Assembly (NCBI GenBank): GCA_964644845.1
Contig: CAZXXS010000032.1
Span: forward strand, 1 to 32,534
Origin: Geothermovivens sp964644845
GTDB taxonomy: Bacteria; Zhuqueibacterota; Zhuqueibacteria; Oleimicrobiales; Geothermoviventaceae
Reading direction: 5' to 3'
DNA: 32,534 nt
The notes under the pieces were generated by a model that saw only the letters and a list, made by a program, of their open reading frames with translations, made no database searches and was not told the origin of the DNA. This document shows, piece after piece, positions 1 to 7,084 of the stretch (position 1 is its first letter; the number at the start of each line of letters is the position of its first letter). Made by a program: the position numbers and the translations under genes.

Positions 1-10
1 GGAGGGCAAC

Positions 11-1675
11 ATGACCGACCGCAGATTTTCCCTGGGGATCGATTTCGGCACGGAATCGGGACGTGCGTTGCTTGTGGATGTGGCCACGGGGGAAGAAGTG
101 GCTACAGAAGTGTTCGAGTACCCTCACGGGGTTATGGATCGTGAGCTGCCCGATGGGACTAAACTGGAACCGGATTGGGCTCTACAACATCCGCAGGACT
201 ACCTGGACACGCTTCGGCACACAATTCCAGCCGTCTTAAAAAGAAGTGGGGTGAGGCCGGACCAGGTCATCGGCATTGGCATCGATTTTACCTCTTGCAC
301 AATGCTGCCCATCGATGCACACGGCAAACCGCTGTGTTTCGATCCCGAGCTCCGGCGTCGACCCCACGCCTGGGTCAAGCTGTGGAAACACCACGCTGCA
401 GAGCCGGAGGCGAACAAGCTCAAAGAAGTAGCCGAAGCTCGGGGCGAGGATTGGCTCAAGTACTACGGGGGCAAGATCTCCAGCGAATGGCTGGTACCCA
501 AGATCATGCAGATCCTGGATGAGGACCCAGAACTCTACGACCGCGCGGACCGGTTCATTGAGGCGGGGGATTGGGTTGTTTTGCAACTCACTGGTCAAGA
601 AAAGCGGAGTTCTTGCCACGCCGGGTACAAGGCGATTTGGCAGAAAGGCTTAGGCTATCCCAGCAAGGATTTCTTCAAGGCTCTTGATCCCAGGCTTGAG
701 AATCTCGTTGAGGAGAAACTGCGTGGCGAAGTGGTTCCAATCGGTCAAAAGGCGGGAGGACTGACGCCTCAAATGGCCGAAATGGTGGGATTGCTTCCGG
801 GAACACCGGTGGCGGTGAGTGTGATCGACGCACACGTAGGCGTTCCAGCAACAGGCGTGGACGGTCCGGGAAAAATGGCCCTTATCATGGGGACTTCCAC
901 ATGCCACATGATCGTGTCCGAGAGGAAACTTCCGATCGAGGGAATCAGCGGCGTTGTGGAAGATGGCATCTTGCCGGGATACTTTGGCTACGAAGCGGGG
1001 CAGGCCGCTGTCGGCGACATTTTCGCCTGGTTCGTGAAGAACGCTGTACCACCGGCTTACCACGACGAAGCGAAACAGCGCGGTGTGGATCTCCACGCTC
1101 TACTGGAGGAAAAAGCAGCCGCACTAAAGCCCGGTCAATCCGGGTTACTGGCACTGGATTGGTGGAACGGTTGCCGCTCCACACTCATCGACTACGATCT
1201 CAGCGGACTCTTGCTCGGAATGACCCTTACCACAACGCCGGAGGAAATCTACCGGGCCTTGATTGAGGCTACGGCTTTCGGGACACGAGTGATCGTTGAT
1301 GCGTTTGTGAACGGTGGTGTGGCTGTGGATGCGTTCTACGCCTGTGGTGGTTTGACGAAAAACAAAATGCTGATGCAAATCTACGCAGATGTGCTTGGAA
1401 AAGAGATCAAGATCGCGCGTTCGGATCTGGCCGGTGCCTTGGGTGCAGCCATGTACGGAGCGGTTGCCGCGGGCAAAGGCGCTGGTGGGTACGACAGCAT
1501 CAAGGAGGCCATTCCGCACATGGCCCACTTGCGAGACGAGAGTTTCAAGCCGAAGACGGAGAACCAGAAGATCTACGACCAGCTTTTCGCGGAGTACGTG
1601 AAACTGTACAACACCTTCGGCCGCGGGGCGAACAACGTGATGAAGGTGTTGCGGCGCTTACGCTCAAGCGTCTGA
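11..1675 (+). CDS. araB: Ribulokinase (AraB), FGGY carbohydrate kinase
   Basis: This gene encodes a cytoplasmic kinase that phosphorylates L-ribulose to L-ribulose-5-phosphate with ATP, the second step of bacterial L-arabinose catabolism. The 554 residues match the usual AraB length (about 560). The N-terminal FGGY motif GIDFGTESGRALLVD (from residue 9), the WVKLWKHHAA segment, KISSEW, the GTSTCHM segment and the C-terminal ACGGLTKN nucleotide-binding region all match the B. subtilis-type ribulokinase I remember. The start is ATG, with GGAGG directly upstream at bases 1-5. The gene is complete, and its promoter and any araA/araD partners lie left of the window. It is followed by an intrinsic terminator, so it is the last gene of its unit. 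I see no regulator or arabinose transporter here. Confidence 0.95.
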   Translation: MTDRRFSLGIDFGTESGRALLVDVATGEEVATEVFEYPHGVMDRELPDGTKLEPDWALQHPQDYLDTLRHTIPAVLKRSGVRPDQVIGIGIDFTSCTMLPIDAHGKPLCFDPELRRRPHAWVKLWKHHAAEPEANKLKEVAEARGEDWLKYYGGKISSEWLVPKIMQILDEDPELYDRADRFIEAGDWVVLQLTGQEKRSSCHAGYKAIWQKGLGYPSKDFFKALDPRLENLVEEKLRGEVVPIGQKAGGLTPQMAEMVGLLPGTPVAVSVIDAHVGVPATGVDGPGKMALIMGTSTCHMIVSERKLPIEGISGVVEDGILPGYFGYEAGQAAVGDIFAWFVKNAVPPAYHDEAKQRGVDLHALLEEKAAALKPGQSGLLALDWWNGCRSTLIDYDLSGLLLGMTLTTTPEEIYRALIEATAFGTRVIVDAFVNGGVAVDAFYACGGLTKNKMLMQIYADVLGKEIKIARSDLAGALGAAMYGAVAAGKGAGGYDSIKEAIPHMAHLRDESFKPKTENQKIYDQLFAEYVKLYNTFGRGANNVMKVLRRLRSSV

Positions 1676-1742
1676 GTCGTTTAGCCCGACATGTTCTGCC
1701 AGGGGGTCACGCGGGCTCACTCGGAATTCCTAACGCAAACAC

Positions 1743-1775
1743 AAAAAAGCCTCCCGTTTCGAAGGGAGGCTTTTT
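1743..1775 (+). terminator. Bidirectional intrinsic terminator between araB and the cytochrome gene
   Basis: A perfect 7-bp stem (GCCTCCC at 1749-1755, GGGAGGC at 1764-1770) has an 8-base loop. Six A precede it and five T follow it, so it can end transcription from either side. It lies between two convergent genes, which fits use by both. Confidence 0.9.
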
Positions 1776-1807
1776 CATCTGTCAAATTGCGTTGGCTGTA
1801 AAAGGGA

Positions 1808-3775
1808 TTATCCTTTCTTTTCCCCTTCGCTCTGTTGCTTAGCCTGCTCCTTAATGAGCTTGTTCAACCAGACCACGCGGTTGTGGTGCACTTCCTCCGC
1901 AGAGACCTTCCCGTTCAAACACACCGTGTTGAGGGGGTACTCCTCCGGATGGAAAATCACGAAGAAGAAGTGCCAAACAACGATGGCCAGTGTGGCCAGG
2001 ATCGCTTCGTAGTAGTGCACGATGGTAGCGATGGAAATCACCCACGAGCCGAAAATTGCCGTGGCTTGAACCGGAAACCAGAGGCACAGACCCGTGATGC
2101 CCATGACCGCTGTACCCCAGATCAACGCCCAGTACTCGGCTTTTTCGGCGTAGCTGTACTTGTCGTACTGCGGTTTCTGGTTGCTCAGACGAAGGTAGTA
2201 GCGCATCGTTTGAATGACGTCCGTAACGTCTTTCAGGTTAGGTAGCATGTTCTTGATCTCGCTGCGCCCTTGCCGGCTGAAGAAGAGCCAGAACAAGTGG
2301 TAAATGCTGACGGCAAGCAGCACCGACCCAGCAATTCTGTGAATCAGCGCCCGCACAGGTTCCGTCATCCCGATCGCCATCAGCTGGCGGAACAAGAACG
2401 CATTGGGAAACTTCAGCGCAAAACCAGTGATCACCAGCGTGGTGAACGATGTAAGCAGCAAGAAATGCTGAATGATCATCGACAAGTTGAATCGCTGAAT
2501 GCCTTGTTCCTTGCGCGTTTTCCTGAATTTCTCGATCACGTAGAACAGCCAGATGATGAAGTTGTGCAGAAACATGCCGCCGATCACACTCACGATCAGC
2601 AGGATGTACAGATTTTTGATGATGCTGGCTGCTTTCAGCTCGGCAGGCGAGCGGTAATCGTGGATCTTAACACTGGCGAACTTCTTGCCTGCGCCGGGGT
2701 GGCAGCTACCGCACGTTTTTTCCAGATTGTTCGGATTGATACGCGACCGCGGATCGCTGGCGGGCAAGATGTCGTGCACGCCGTGGCAACTGGTGCAGTT
2801 GGCTGCAACCTTGGACCCCCGCTTCACGGCAAGACCGTGGTAGCTGCTCTCGTACGTTAGCACCCGGTCGGTGGGGATGCCGTACTTTTCGTTCAGTTTC
2901 TCGTTGGAGTGGCATGTTGCGCAAATGGACTGCGACACCCGCTCGGGACTGACTGGCGAGGTCGGGGATTCCGGCCCTTCCACGGCGTGAGCACCGTGGC
3001 AGTCCGTACAGTTTGGCGCGTCGTGAATCCCCTGCATCAGGGCTTTGCCGTGTACGGATTCCAGGTATTTCTCCGCGATGTCGCCGTGGCAAATGCCGCA
3101 CGTATTTGGGATGTTCTGCCAGTAAATCGGCGATTCGGAGTCGCTCACTGGACGCAAGTGGTGCGACTCGTGGCACGTGGAGCAGGTAGGAGCCATGTCG
3201 TTACCGCTTGCCAAGGCCCGCCCGTGAGCTCCCTGCATGTACAGTGCGCCGGGATGGGCAACGGGAATGTCGTACTTGGCAACGAGCGTCTCGTCACCAT
3301 GACAAGTGTCGCAAAGCTTGGGTTGGTTCTGTGGTGCGACCTGCGACAGCGAGTCGTCCGGCGCGCGAATGTCATGCCGACCGTGACAATCCACACAGCT
3401 TGGCGCATCCAGATTGCCGTTCAGCCGTGAGTTGCCGTGAATGCCAGCAGCCCACTCGTGGTACTCCGCGTCGTGGCACTGGGAGCAGTCCACAGGCTTC
3501 AAATCGTGGGCGTGGGGGATCTTGGTGATGTCGGTGTGACAATCGGTGCAGGACAGCCCTGCATGAGCTGATTCCTGAAGGACCTTGGGGTCCACGTGGG
3601 CTGTCCGCTGCAATCCACGCTCGTCTTTGGTAACGAGTGTTGTGTGGCGGTGACACCGCATGCACTGATCGTCGCTAAACTGGCTTTGTGCTCGGACAGG
3701 CGCCACGAATCCTGCAACAAGCAGAAACGCACTGGCGAAAGCGAGCGCACCTCGCCTGGACAGGAGTGTTGTCAT
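1808..3775 (-). CDS. Multihaem c-type cytochrome fused to a membrane b-type cytochrome (CbcL-like)
   Basis: This is probably an inner-membrane quinol-oxidising cytochrome that passes electrons to the periplasm. From the ATG at 3775 (SD GGAGGAG five bases upstream) it has 655 residues. It starts with a signal peptide (RR, hydrophobic core, cleavage near VRA at 27-29). Eleven CXXCH haem c motifs lie between about residues 38 and 359. The C-terminal part (about 388-620) has four or five hydrophobic segments with paired histidines (MFLHNF, IIQHFLL, ALIHRIAG, IYHLFW, IVHYYE, VVWHFF), as in HydC/FdnI-type b cytochromes. Geobacter CbcL has this same architecture. A longer open frame reaches 3868, but that extension would sit ahead of a clear signal peptide. 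The gene stands alone: no partner oxidoreductase or outer-membrane conduit is in view. The electron acceptor is unknown. Confidence 0.88.
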   Translation of the reverse strand: MTTLLSRRGALAFASAFLLVAGFVAPVRAQSQFSDDQCMRCHRHTTLVTKDERGLQRTAHVDPKVLQESAHAGLSCTDCHTDITKIPHAHDLKPVDCSQCHDAEYHEWAAGIHGNSRLNGNLDAPSCVDCHGRHDIRAPDDSLSQVAPQNQPKLCDTCHGDETLVAKYDIPVAHPGALYMQGAHGRALASGNDMAPTCSTCHESHHLRPVSDSESPIYWQNIPNTCGICHGDIAEKYLESVHGKALMQGIHDAPNCTDCHGAHAVEGPESPTSPVSPERVSQSICATCHSNEKLNEKYGIPTDRVLTYESSYHGLAVKRGSKVAANCTSCHGVHDILPASDPRSRINPNNLEKTCGSCHPGAGKKFASVKIHDYRSPAELKAASIIKNLYILLIVSVIGGMFLHNFIIWLFYVIEKFRKTRKEQGIQRFNLSMIIQHFLLLTSFTTLVITGFALKFPNAFLFRQLMAIGMTEPVRALIHRIAGSVLLAVSIYHLFWLFFSRQGRSEIKNMLPNLKDVTDVIQTMRYYLRLSNQKPQYDKYSYAEKAEYWALIWGTAVMGITGLCLWFPVQATAIFGSWVISIATIVHYYEAILATLAIVVWHFFFVIFHPEEYPLNTVCLNGKVSAEEVHHNRVVWLNKLIKEQAKQQSEGEKKG

Positions 3776-3903
3776 GGGAGCTCCTCCGAAGTGGGGCGAA
3801 TTCTTAGATCCATTCCCGGAACTCGGAGCCAGTAGACCAGCGTAGCCTGAGGGCTTGCCGTAAAACACCGGTCTCCAAGTAACCGGAAAGTACCACGGGA
3901 CTG

Positions 3904-3956
3904 ACCGGGCAAAGCTTTGAACCTCGAATTGACGAACGCCCGGTGTCGAAGGTCAA
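3904..3956 (-). promoter_or_regulatory. Possible pseudoknot or two-state element in the cytochrome leader
   Basis: Two pairings cross. A bulged stem of about 10 bp joins 3917-3928 (TTGAACCTCGAA on plus) to 3946-3956 (TCGAAGGTCAA). A perfect 7-bp stem joins ACCGGGC (3904-3910) to GCCCGGT (3938-3944), which lies in the loop of the first. Together they form an H-type pseudoknot, or they are alternatives. The element lies 130-180 bases upstream of the cytochrome start, within the leader if the 4038-4066 promoter is used. It matches no riboswitch family I recognise, and the pairing alone does not fix the strand. Confidence 0.35.
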
Positions 3957-3973
3957 CGGACAGCGGTTGCGAG

Positions 3974-4023
3974 CTCCCCTTGAGCGGGGTTCCACGGTGG
4001 CCGCGAGCCCAGCCCAAGGGGAG
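3974..4023 (-). repeat. 9-bp inverted repeat, possible leader hairpin
   Basis: CTCCCCTTG (3974-3982) and CAAGGGGAG (4015-4023) are perfect reverse complements with 32 bases between them. An inner GCGG/CCGC pair (3984-3987 with 4001-4004) lengthens the structure. On the minus strand it would start a few bases after the predicted transcription start of the cytochrome mRNA. There is no T-tract, so it is not an intrinsic terminator. Confidence 0.4.
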
Positions 4024-4037
4024 ATTCAAACGCGCTA

Positions 4038-4066
4038 AAGATAAGAAGTGATTCGTAATAAAGCAA
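4038..4066 (-). promoter_or_regulatory. Candidate sigma-70-type promoter for the cytochrome gene
   Basis: On the minus strand, TTGCTT (4066-4061) and TATCTT (4043-4038) are separated by 17 bases. The -35 box is weak (3 of 6) and the -10 box moderate (4 of 6). Transcription would start near 4031 and give a leader of about 255 bases. Confidence 0.35.
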
Positions 4067-4544
4067 GTCGCACGTAGAAATTCCACGGGTTTCTCCATTT
4101 CCCTGTGGCGACTGGTACAACCTCGAACGGCTTGGTCGCCGTCCCCCAAAACAACCCTCAAGGCAAGGCATGGCTTGAGTTCTAGGGTCTGCTCTGCGTT
4201 CCTCCGGAGATTGCGTTCCAGGTCGTCGGGGTACAATCGGGAAATGGCGAGTTTCTGCTCTTGCTTGAAGGGCGTTGGCGTGTTTCGCAGACGGAGTAGG
4301 ATTTCCCGCAGACAACCGGGCCTGAGTACCGGCGACTACGAGCTACGCACACCGCGACACGTGCGACTGAACTTCTGGAGAGAAACGGGATCCCCGGCGA
4401 GAAGTTGGGTCGGGGTAGAGCACGCACTTTCAGTCGGGAAATCGATCGCAAGTGAGCGCAGGATAACGCTGGTTCGCTTCGGCTGGCAATTGGTCGGGTA
4501 GGCAACTCAGGAGCGACGGAAGTAAAGCTGCGGGCTCGGCGACA

Positions 4545-4754
4545 AACCGTGGCCTTGGAGCACCGGTTTGGACCGGAGTAAAGGACCACCCAGAGTGCCG
4601 GAAGGCCACCACGGTTGAGCAGCAGTGCATGCCCCGTTTGGAAGGGCAATCGGCAGACTTGGCACTGACGGTGGGAGGTGCGACGGATCTGCACACCAGA
4701 TCGGTTCCGGGATACTAAGCGAGGTGACACGCGCGTAAAGCGTGTCACGTTTTT
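4545..4754 (+). ncRNA. Candidate structured non-coding RNA or attenuator leader, class unknown
   Basis: Several helices follow one another. AACCGTGG (4545-4552) pairs with CCACGGTT (4609-4616) and encloses CCGGT/ACCGG with loop TTGG (4563-4576) and GTGCC/GGCCAC with a GGAA tetraloop (4595-4609). Then CAGTGC (4623-4628) pairs with GCACTG (4662-4667) around TGCCC/GGGCA (4630-4634 with 4644-4648). A GATCTG/CAGATC hairpin (4686-4702) and the terminator complete the set. I checked for RNase P RNA, tmRNA, SRP RNA and cobalamin riboswitch core sequences and saw none. No clear promoter was found, so the 5' end is open and may reach the 4154-4188 hairpin. Stems of 5-6 bp arise by chance in GC-rich DNA; the ordered set plus the terminator is the real argument. 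Confidence 0.35.
4724..4754 (+). terminator. Strong intrinsic terminator in an apparently gene-free region
   Basis: GTGACACGC (4724-4732) and GCGTGTCAC (4740-4748) form a perfect 9-bp stem with a 7-base loop, followed by GTTTTT. The T-tract gives it plus-strand polarity. It ends 230 bases before the kinase gene, so it either ends an untranslated RNA or attenuates the kinase transcript. Confidence 0.8.
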
Positions 4755-4984
4755 CGGTCATTGCGGTCCACCCTTGTGGCCTCTCAACTGGGGACTGTTG
4801 GCTTCCCGTCTTTCCGCGTGTTTCGACGCAGAGCTTGCTGATTCGGCAAGGAACTTGCAACCTCGCTCGCCGTAACAGTTAACGATCTGTTTTTGTTTGT
4901 TCCGTCACGGGCAGGCGAATCGGAGTTGCACCATGTGCCGCGTTGTGGATTGATTCTGAATTTCTGGTTTTGGGTTTCTGACAG

Positions 4985-7084
4985 GTGTCTGAGGTTGGAC
5001 TAAAAGACGCGGAAGGTCAGAGCACGGATCCGCGATCCCGCAAAATCTCCACCTGGTTGCGCGAGCGTCTTGGCACGGCCACGTCGACGGGACGCCTTGG
5101 CGTGCTGTTTTTTCTGTTGGCCCTTGTTGTGCTGGGGAGCGCGTTCTTGGACTACCTCACCGCGCGCCGCGAACTGACCCGCCAGTCCCGGGAACACGCA
5201 CTTGCGCTGGTGGCGGTGATTCAACAGGGCGGCAGCAACGCGCTGATGGCCATGGCCGCCATGGAGAATCTGGTGCAGGAGCGGTTGCTTACCGTGGCGC
5301 GTTTCATCGGTCACCGTGTGGCGGAGTTGCCCCGCTCGGAGGCGCGTCGCACGCTTTCGAGTCTTGCGGCGAGAGAGTCCCTGGACGTTGTCGTGGTCTG
5401 GAAGGGGCGAAAACCGTGGATTACCTGGCCAGCCAAAGTACCGCCGCAGTGGCTGCAGCCAGACAGCGCGCTGGACGCTTGCTTCGCCAACTCGGGATGC
5501 ATGTTGTCGGACGGGATAATGGGACCGGAAGGTCCCTGGTACCGTGTGGCTCTTTCTGCCGCCGGGGAGTACGTCGTGGCCATTGGTTACAACGCTCAGA
5601 GGTTGCTGGCTTTGCGACGCGAGATCGGCGTCGGGAACCTGATTCGCAGTCTCGCCCGAACGGGCGACATTGAGTACATCGCGTTGCAGGACACGCTGGG
5701 CATTCTGGCGGCAACACCCAACGTGCGCTCGCTTTCGAGGATCTCAGCCGACAGCCTTCTGCTCTCCGCGCTGCGCACGGGAACGTCCGTCTGGCGCCAG
5801 GCCTGGTTCGGCGGCGAAAAAGTTTTCGAGGCTGTTCAGCCTTTTGATTTGGGCGGCGGCGCGCGCGGCTTGTTGAGAGTGGGCGTCAGCAGGCACGCTC
5901 TGGAAATTGCGCAGCGCCGTTTGCTCGTGCGGGTGACGTTGTCGTCGCTGCTTTTGCTCTTCGCAGGAGGTGTCCTTTTCGCCTTCGTCTGGGCCAGTCA
6001 GCAAGCTGCAGAAACGCAGCGGGCTTACCAGCGGGTGCGATCACTGAGTTCGGGCATTCTGGAACGAATGGCTGACGGGGTTCTCGCGGTTGACCGACAA
6101 GGAGCTGTGCAATGGATGAACGACGCTGCTGCACAGATTCTGGGTCTGAGAGAGGGCGAAATCCGTGGCTTGAATCTGCACGCAGTGGCACCTGTGCTTG
6201 CGGAGATTCTGGACCGCGCAGTGAGACGAGGGCAACCGATCCCGGAAACAGAAAAGGCCTGCACAGTGGCAGGTAAGGAGCGCGTGTTGGCAGTGAGTGC
6301 GTCGGTTTTGCTGGATGAAAAAAACGAAGTGGAAACCGCTTTCGCTGTGTTCCGCGATTTGACGGAGCGCCGCCGTCTCGAAAAACGACTTGCGCAGGAG
6401 CGGCGCCTCTCGGCCATGGGCGAGTTGGCTTCCGGGGTGGCGCACGAGATCCGGAACCCGCTGAATGCAATCGCCGTCATCGCTCAACGCTTCGCGCGCG
6501 AATTCGAACCACGTGAAGGTGTGGAAGAGTACCGTAAACTTGCGAGGACAGTGGTCTCGGAGACGAGACGCATCAACGAAATCATCCAGCAGTTCCTGAA
6601 ATTTGCGCGTCCCCCGAAGTTGAATTTGCAGCAAACGGACCTTGCGGCAATTGCTCGCGAGGTGGTGAATCTGTTTTCGAGTACCGCAAGGGAAAAAGGC
6701 ATCTCCTTGGAGATTGAGGCTCCCAGGGAGCTTCCGTGGAACGCAGATCCAGAGCAGCTCAAGCAAGCTTTGGGCAACCTGGTGCAAAATGCCATCCAGG
6801 CGTGTTCTTCGGACGACAGGGTGACGCTGAGACTGCACGCGGACGGGCGGGATGTGGTAATCCAGGTGCAGGACACCGGACCGGGCATTCCGGAAACCGT
6901 CCGACCGAAGATTTTTGACCTGTACTTTACCACAAGACCAGATGGAACCGGGATTGGGCTCAGTCTCGTCCACCGGATTGTTTCCGCGCACGGCGGGACC
7001 ATCGAAGTGAAGACAGGGAAAGACGAGGGAACTGAGTTCACCATTCGACTACCGGCCAACACTGAGGGGAGCAAGCATGCTTGA
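4985..7084 (+). CDS. Membrane sensor histidine kinase with PAS domain (NtrB/ZraS type)
   Basis: This is a 699-residue sensor kinase that should autophosphorylate a histidine and pass phosphate to the regulator encoded next. TM1 is at about 38-58, an extracytoplasmic sensor at about 59-316 and TM2 at about 317-337. A PAS domain (about 345-465) precedes HisKA with HEIRNPLNA (His487) and a HATPase_c with N box NLVQNAIQA (Asn602), DTGPGIPE and GTGIGLSLVHRI. The sensor part matches no family I recognise; it contains two cysteines six residues apart (C166, C172). The start is GTG with a poor SD. The stop overlaps the regulator ATG by 8 bases, so the two are translationally coupled. No receiver domain is attached. 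Confidence 0.9.
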   Translation: MSEVGLKDAEGQSTDPRSRKISTWLRERLGTATSTGRLGVLFFLLALVVLGSAFLDYLTARRELTRQSREHALALVAVIQQGGSNALMAMAAMENLVQERLLTVARFIGHRVAELPRSEARRTLSSLAARESLDVVVVWKGRKPWITWPAKVPPQWLQPDSALDACFANSGCMLSDGIMGPEGPWYRVALSAAGEYVVAIGYNAQRLLALRREIGVGNLIRSLARTGDIEYIALQDTLGILAATPNVRSLSRISADSLLLSALRTGTSVWRQAWFGGEKVFEAVQPFDLGGGARGLLRVGVSRHALEIAQRRLLVRVTLSSLLLLFAGGVLFAFVWASQQAAETQRAYQRVRSLSSGILERMADGVLAVDRQGAVQWMNDAAAQILGLREGEIRGLNLHAVAPVLAEILDRAVRRGQPIPETEKACTVAGKERVLAVSASVLLDEKNEVETAFAVFRDLTERRRLEKRLAQERRLSAMGELASGVAHEIRNPLNAIAVIAQRFAREFEPREGVEEYRKLARTVVSETRRINEIIQQFLKFARPPKLNLQQTDLAAIAREVVNLFSSTAREKGISLEIEAPRELPWNADPEQLKQALGNLVQNAIQACSSDDRVTLRLHADGRDVVIQVQDTGPGIPETVRPKIFDLYFTTRPDGTGIGLSLVHRIVSAHGGTIEVKTGKDEGTEFTIRLPANTEGSKHA

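Larger units (their letters stand above)
3776..4984. other. 1.2 kb intergenic region with candidate structured RNAs
   Basis: No convincing protein gene is present in any frame. Open frames here (for example 4748-4182 minus, 4175-4501 plus) encode Arg/Ser/Pro-rich sequence typical of antisense shadows. The half next to the cytochrome holds a candidate minus-strand promoter (4038-4066) and leader structures (3904-3956, 3974-4023). The other half holds a 4154-4188 hairpin (CTCAAG/CTTGAG arms), several shorter hairpins and a strong plus-strand terminator (4724-4754). The last 230 bases before the kinase start contain no clear promoter; a weak TTGCAA at 4855-4860 has no good -10 partner. Confidence 0.6.

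Noticed and set aside
3776..3900. Cyclic-di-GMP/cGAMP (GEMM) riboswitch in the cytochrome leader
   Set aside because: A segment resembling ACG-CAA-GCC is present, but the conserved GGCAAACC half, the GAAA-capped P1b and the second receptor are missing, and the hairpin CCGGT/ACCGG has a 9-base loop.
4175..4748. Protein genes in the frames 4175-4501 plus and 4182-4748 minus
   Set aside because: The products are Arg/Ser/Pro-rich, match nothing, lack ribosome sites and overlap the hairpins and the terminator.
4810..4830. tmRNA-like TTCGAC motif
   Set aside because: The matching 3' half with a T-arm would have to lie inside the kinase gene, and no tag or tRNA-like end is visible.
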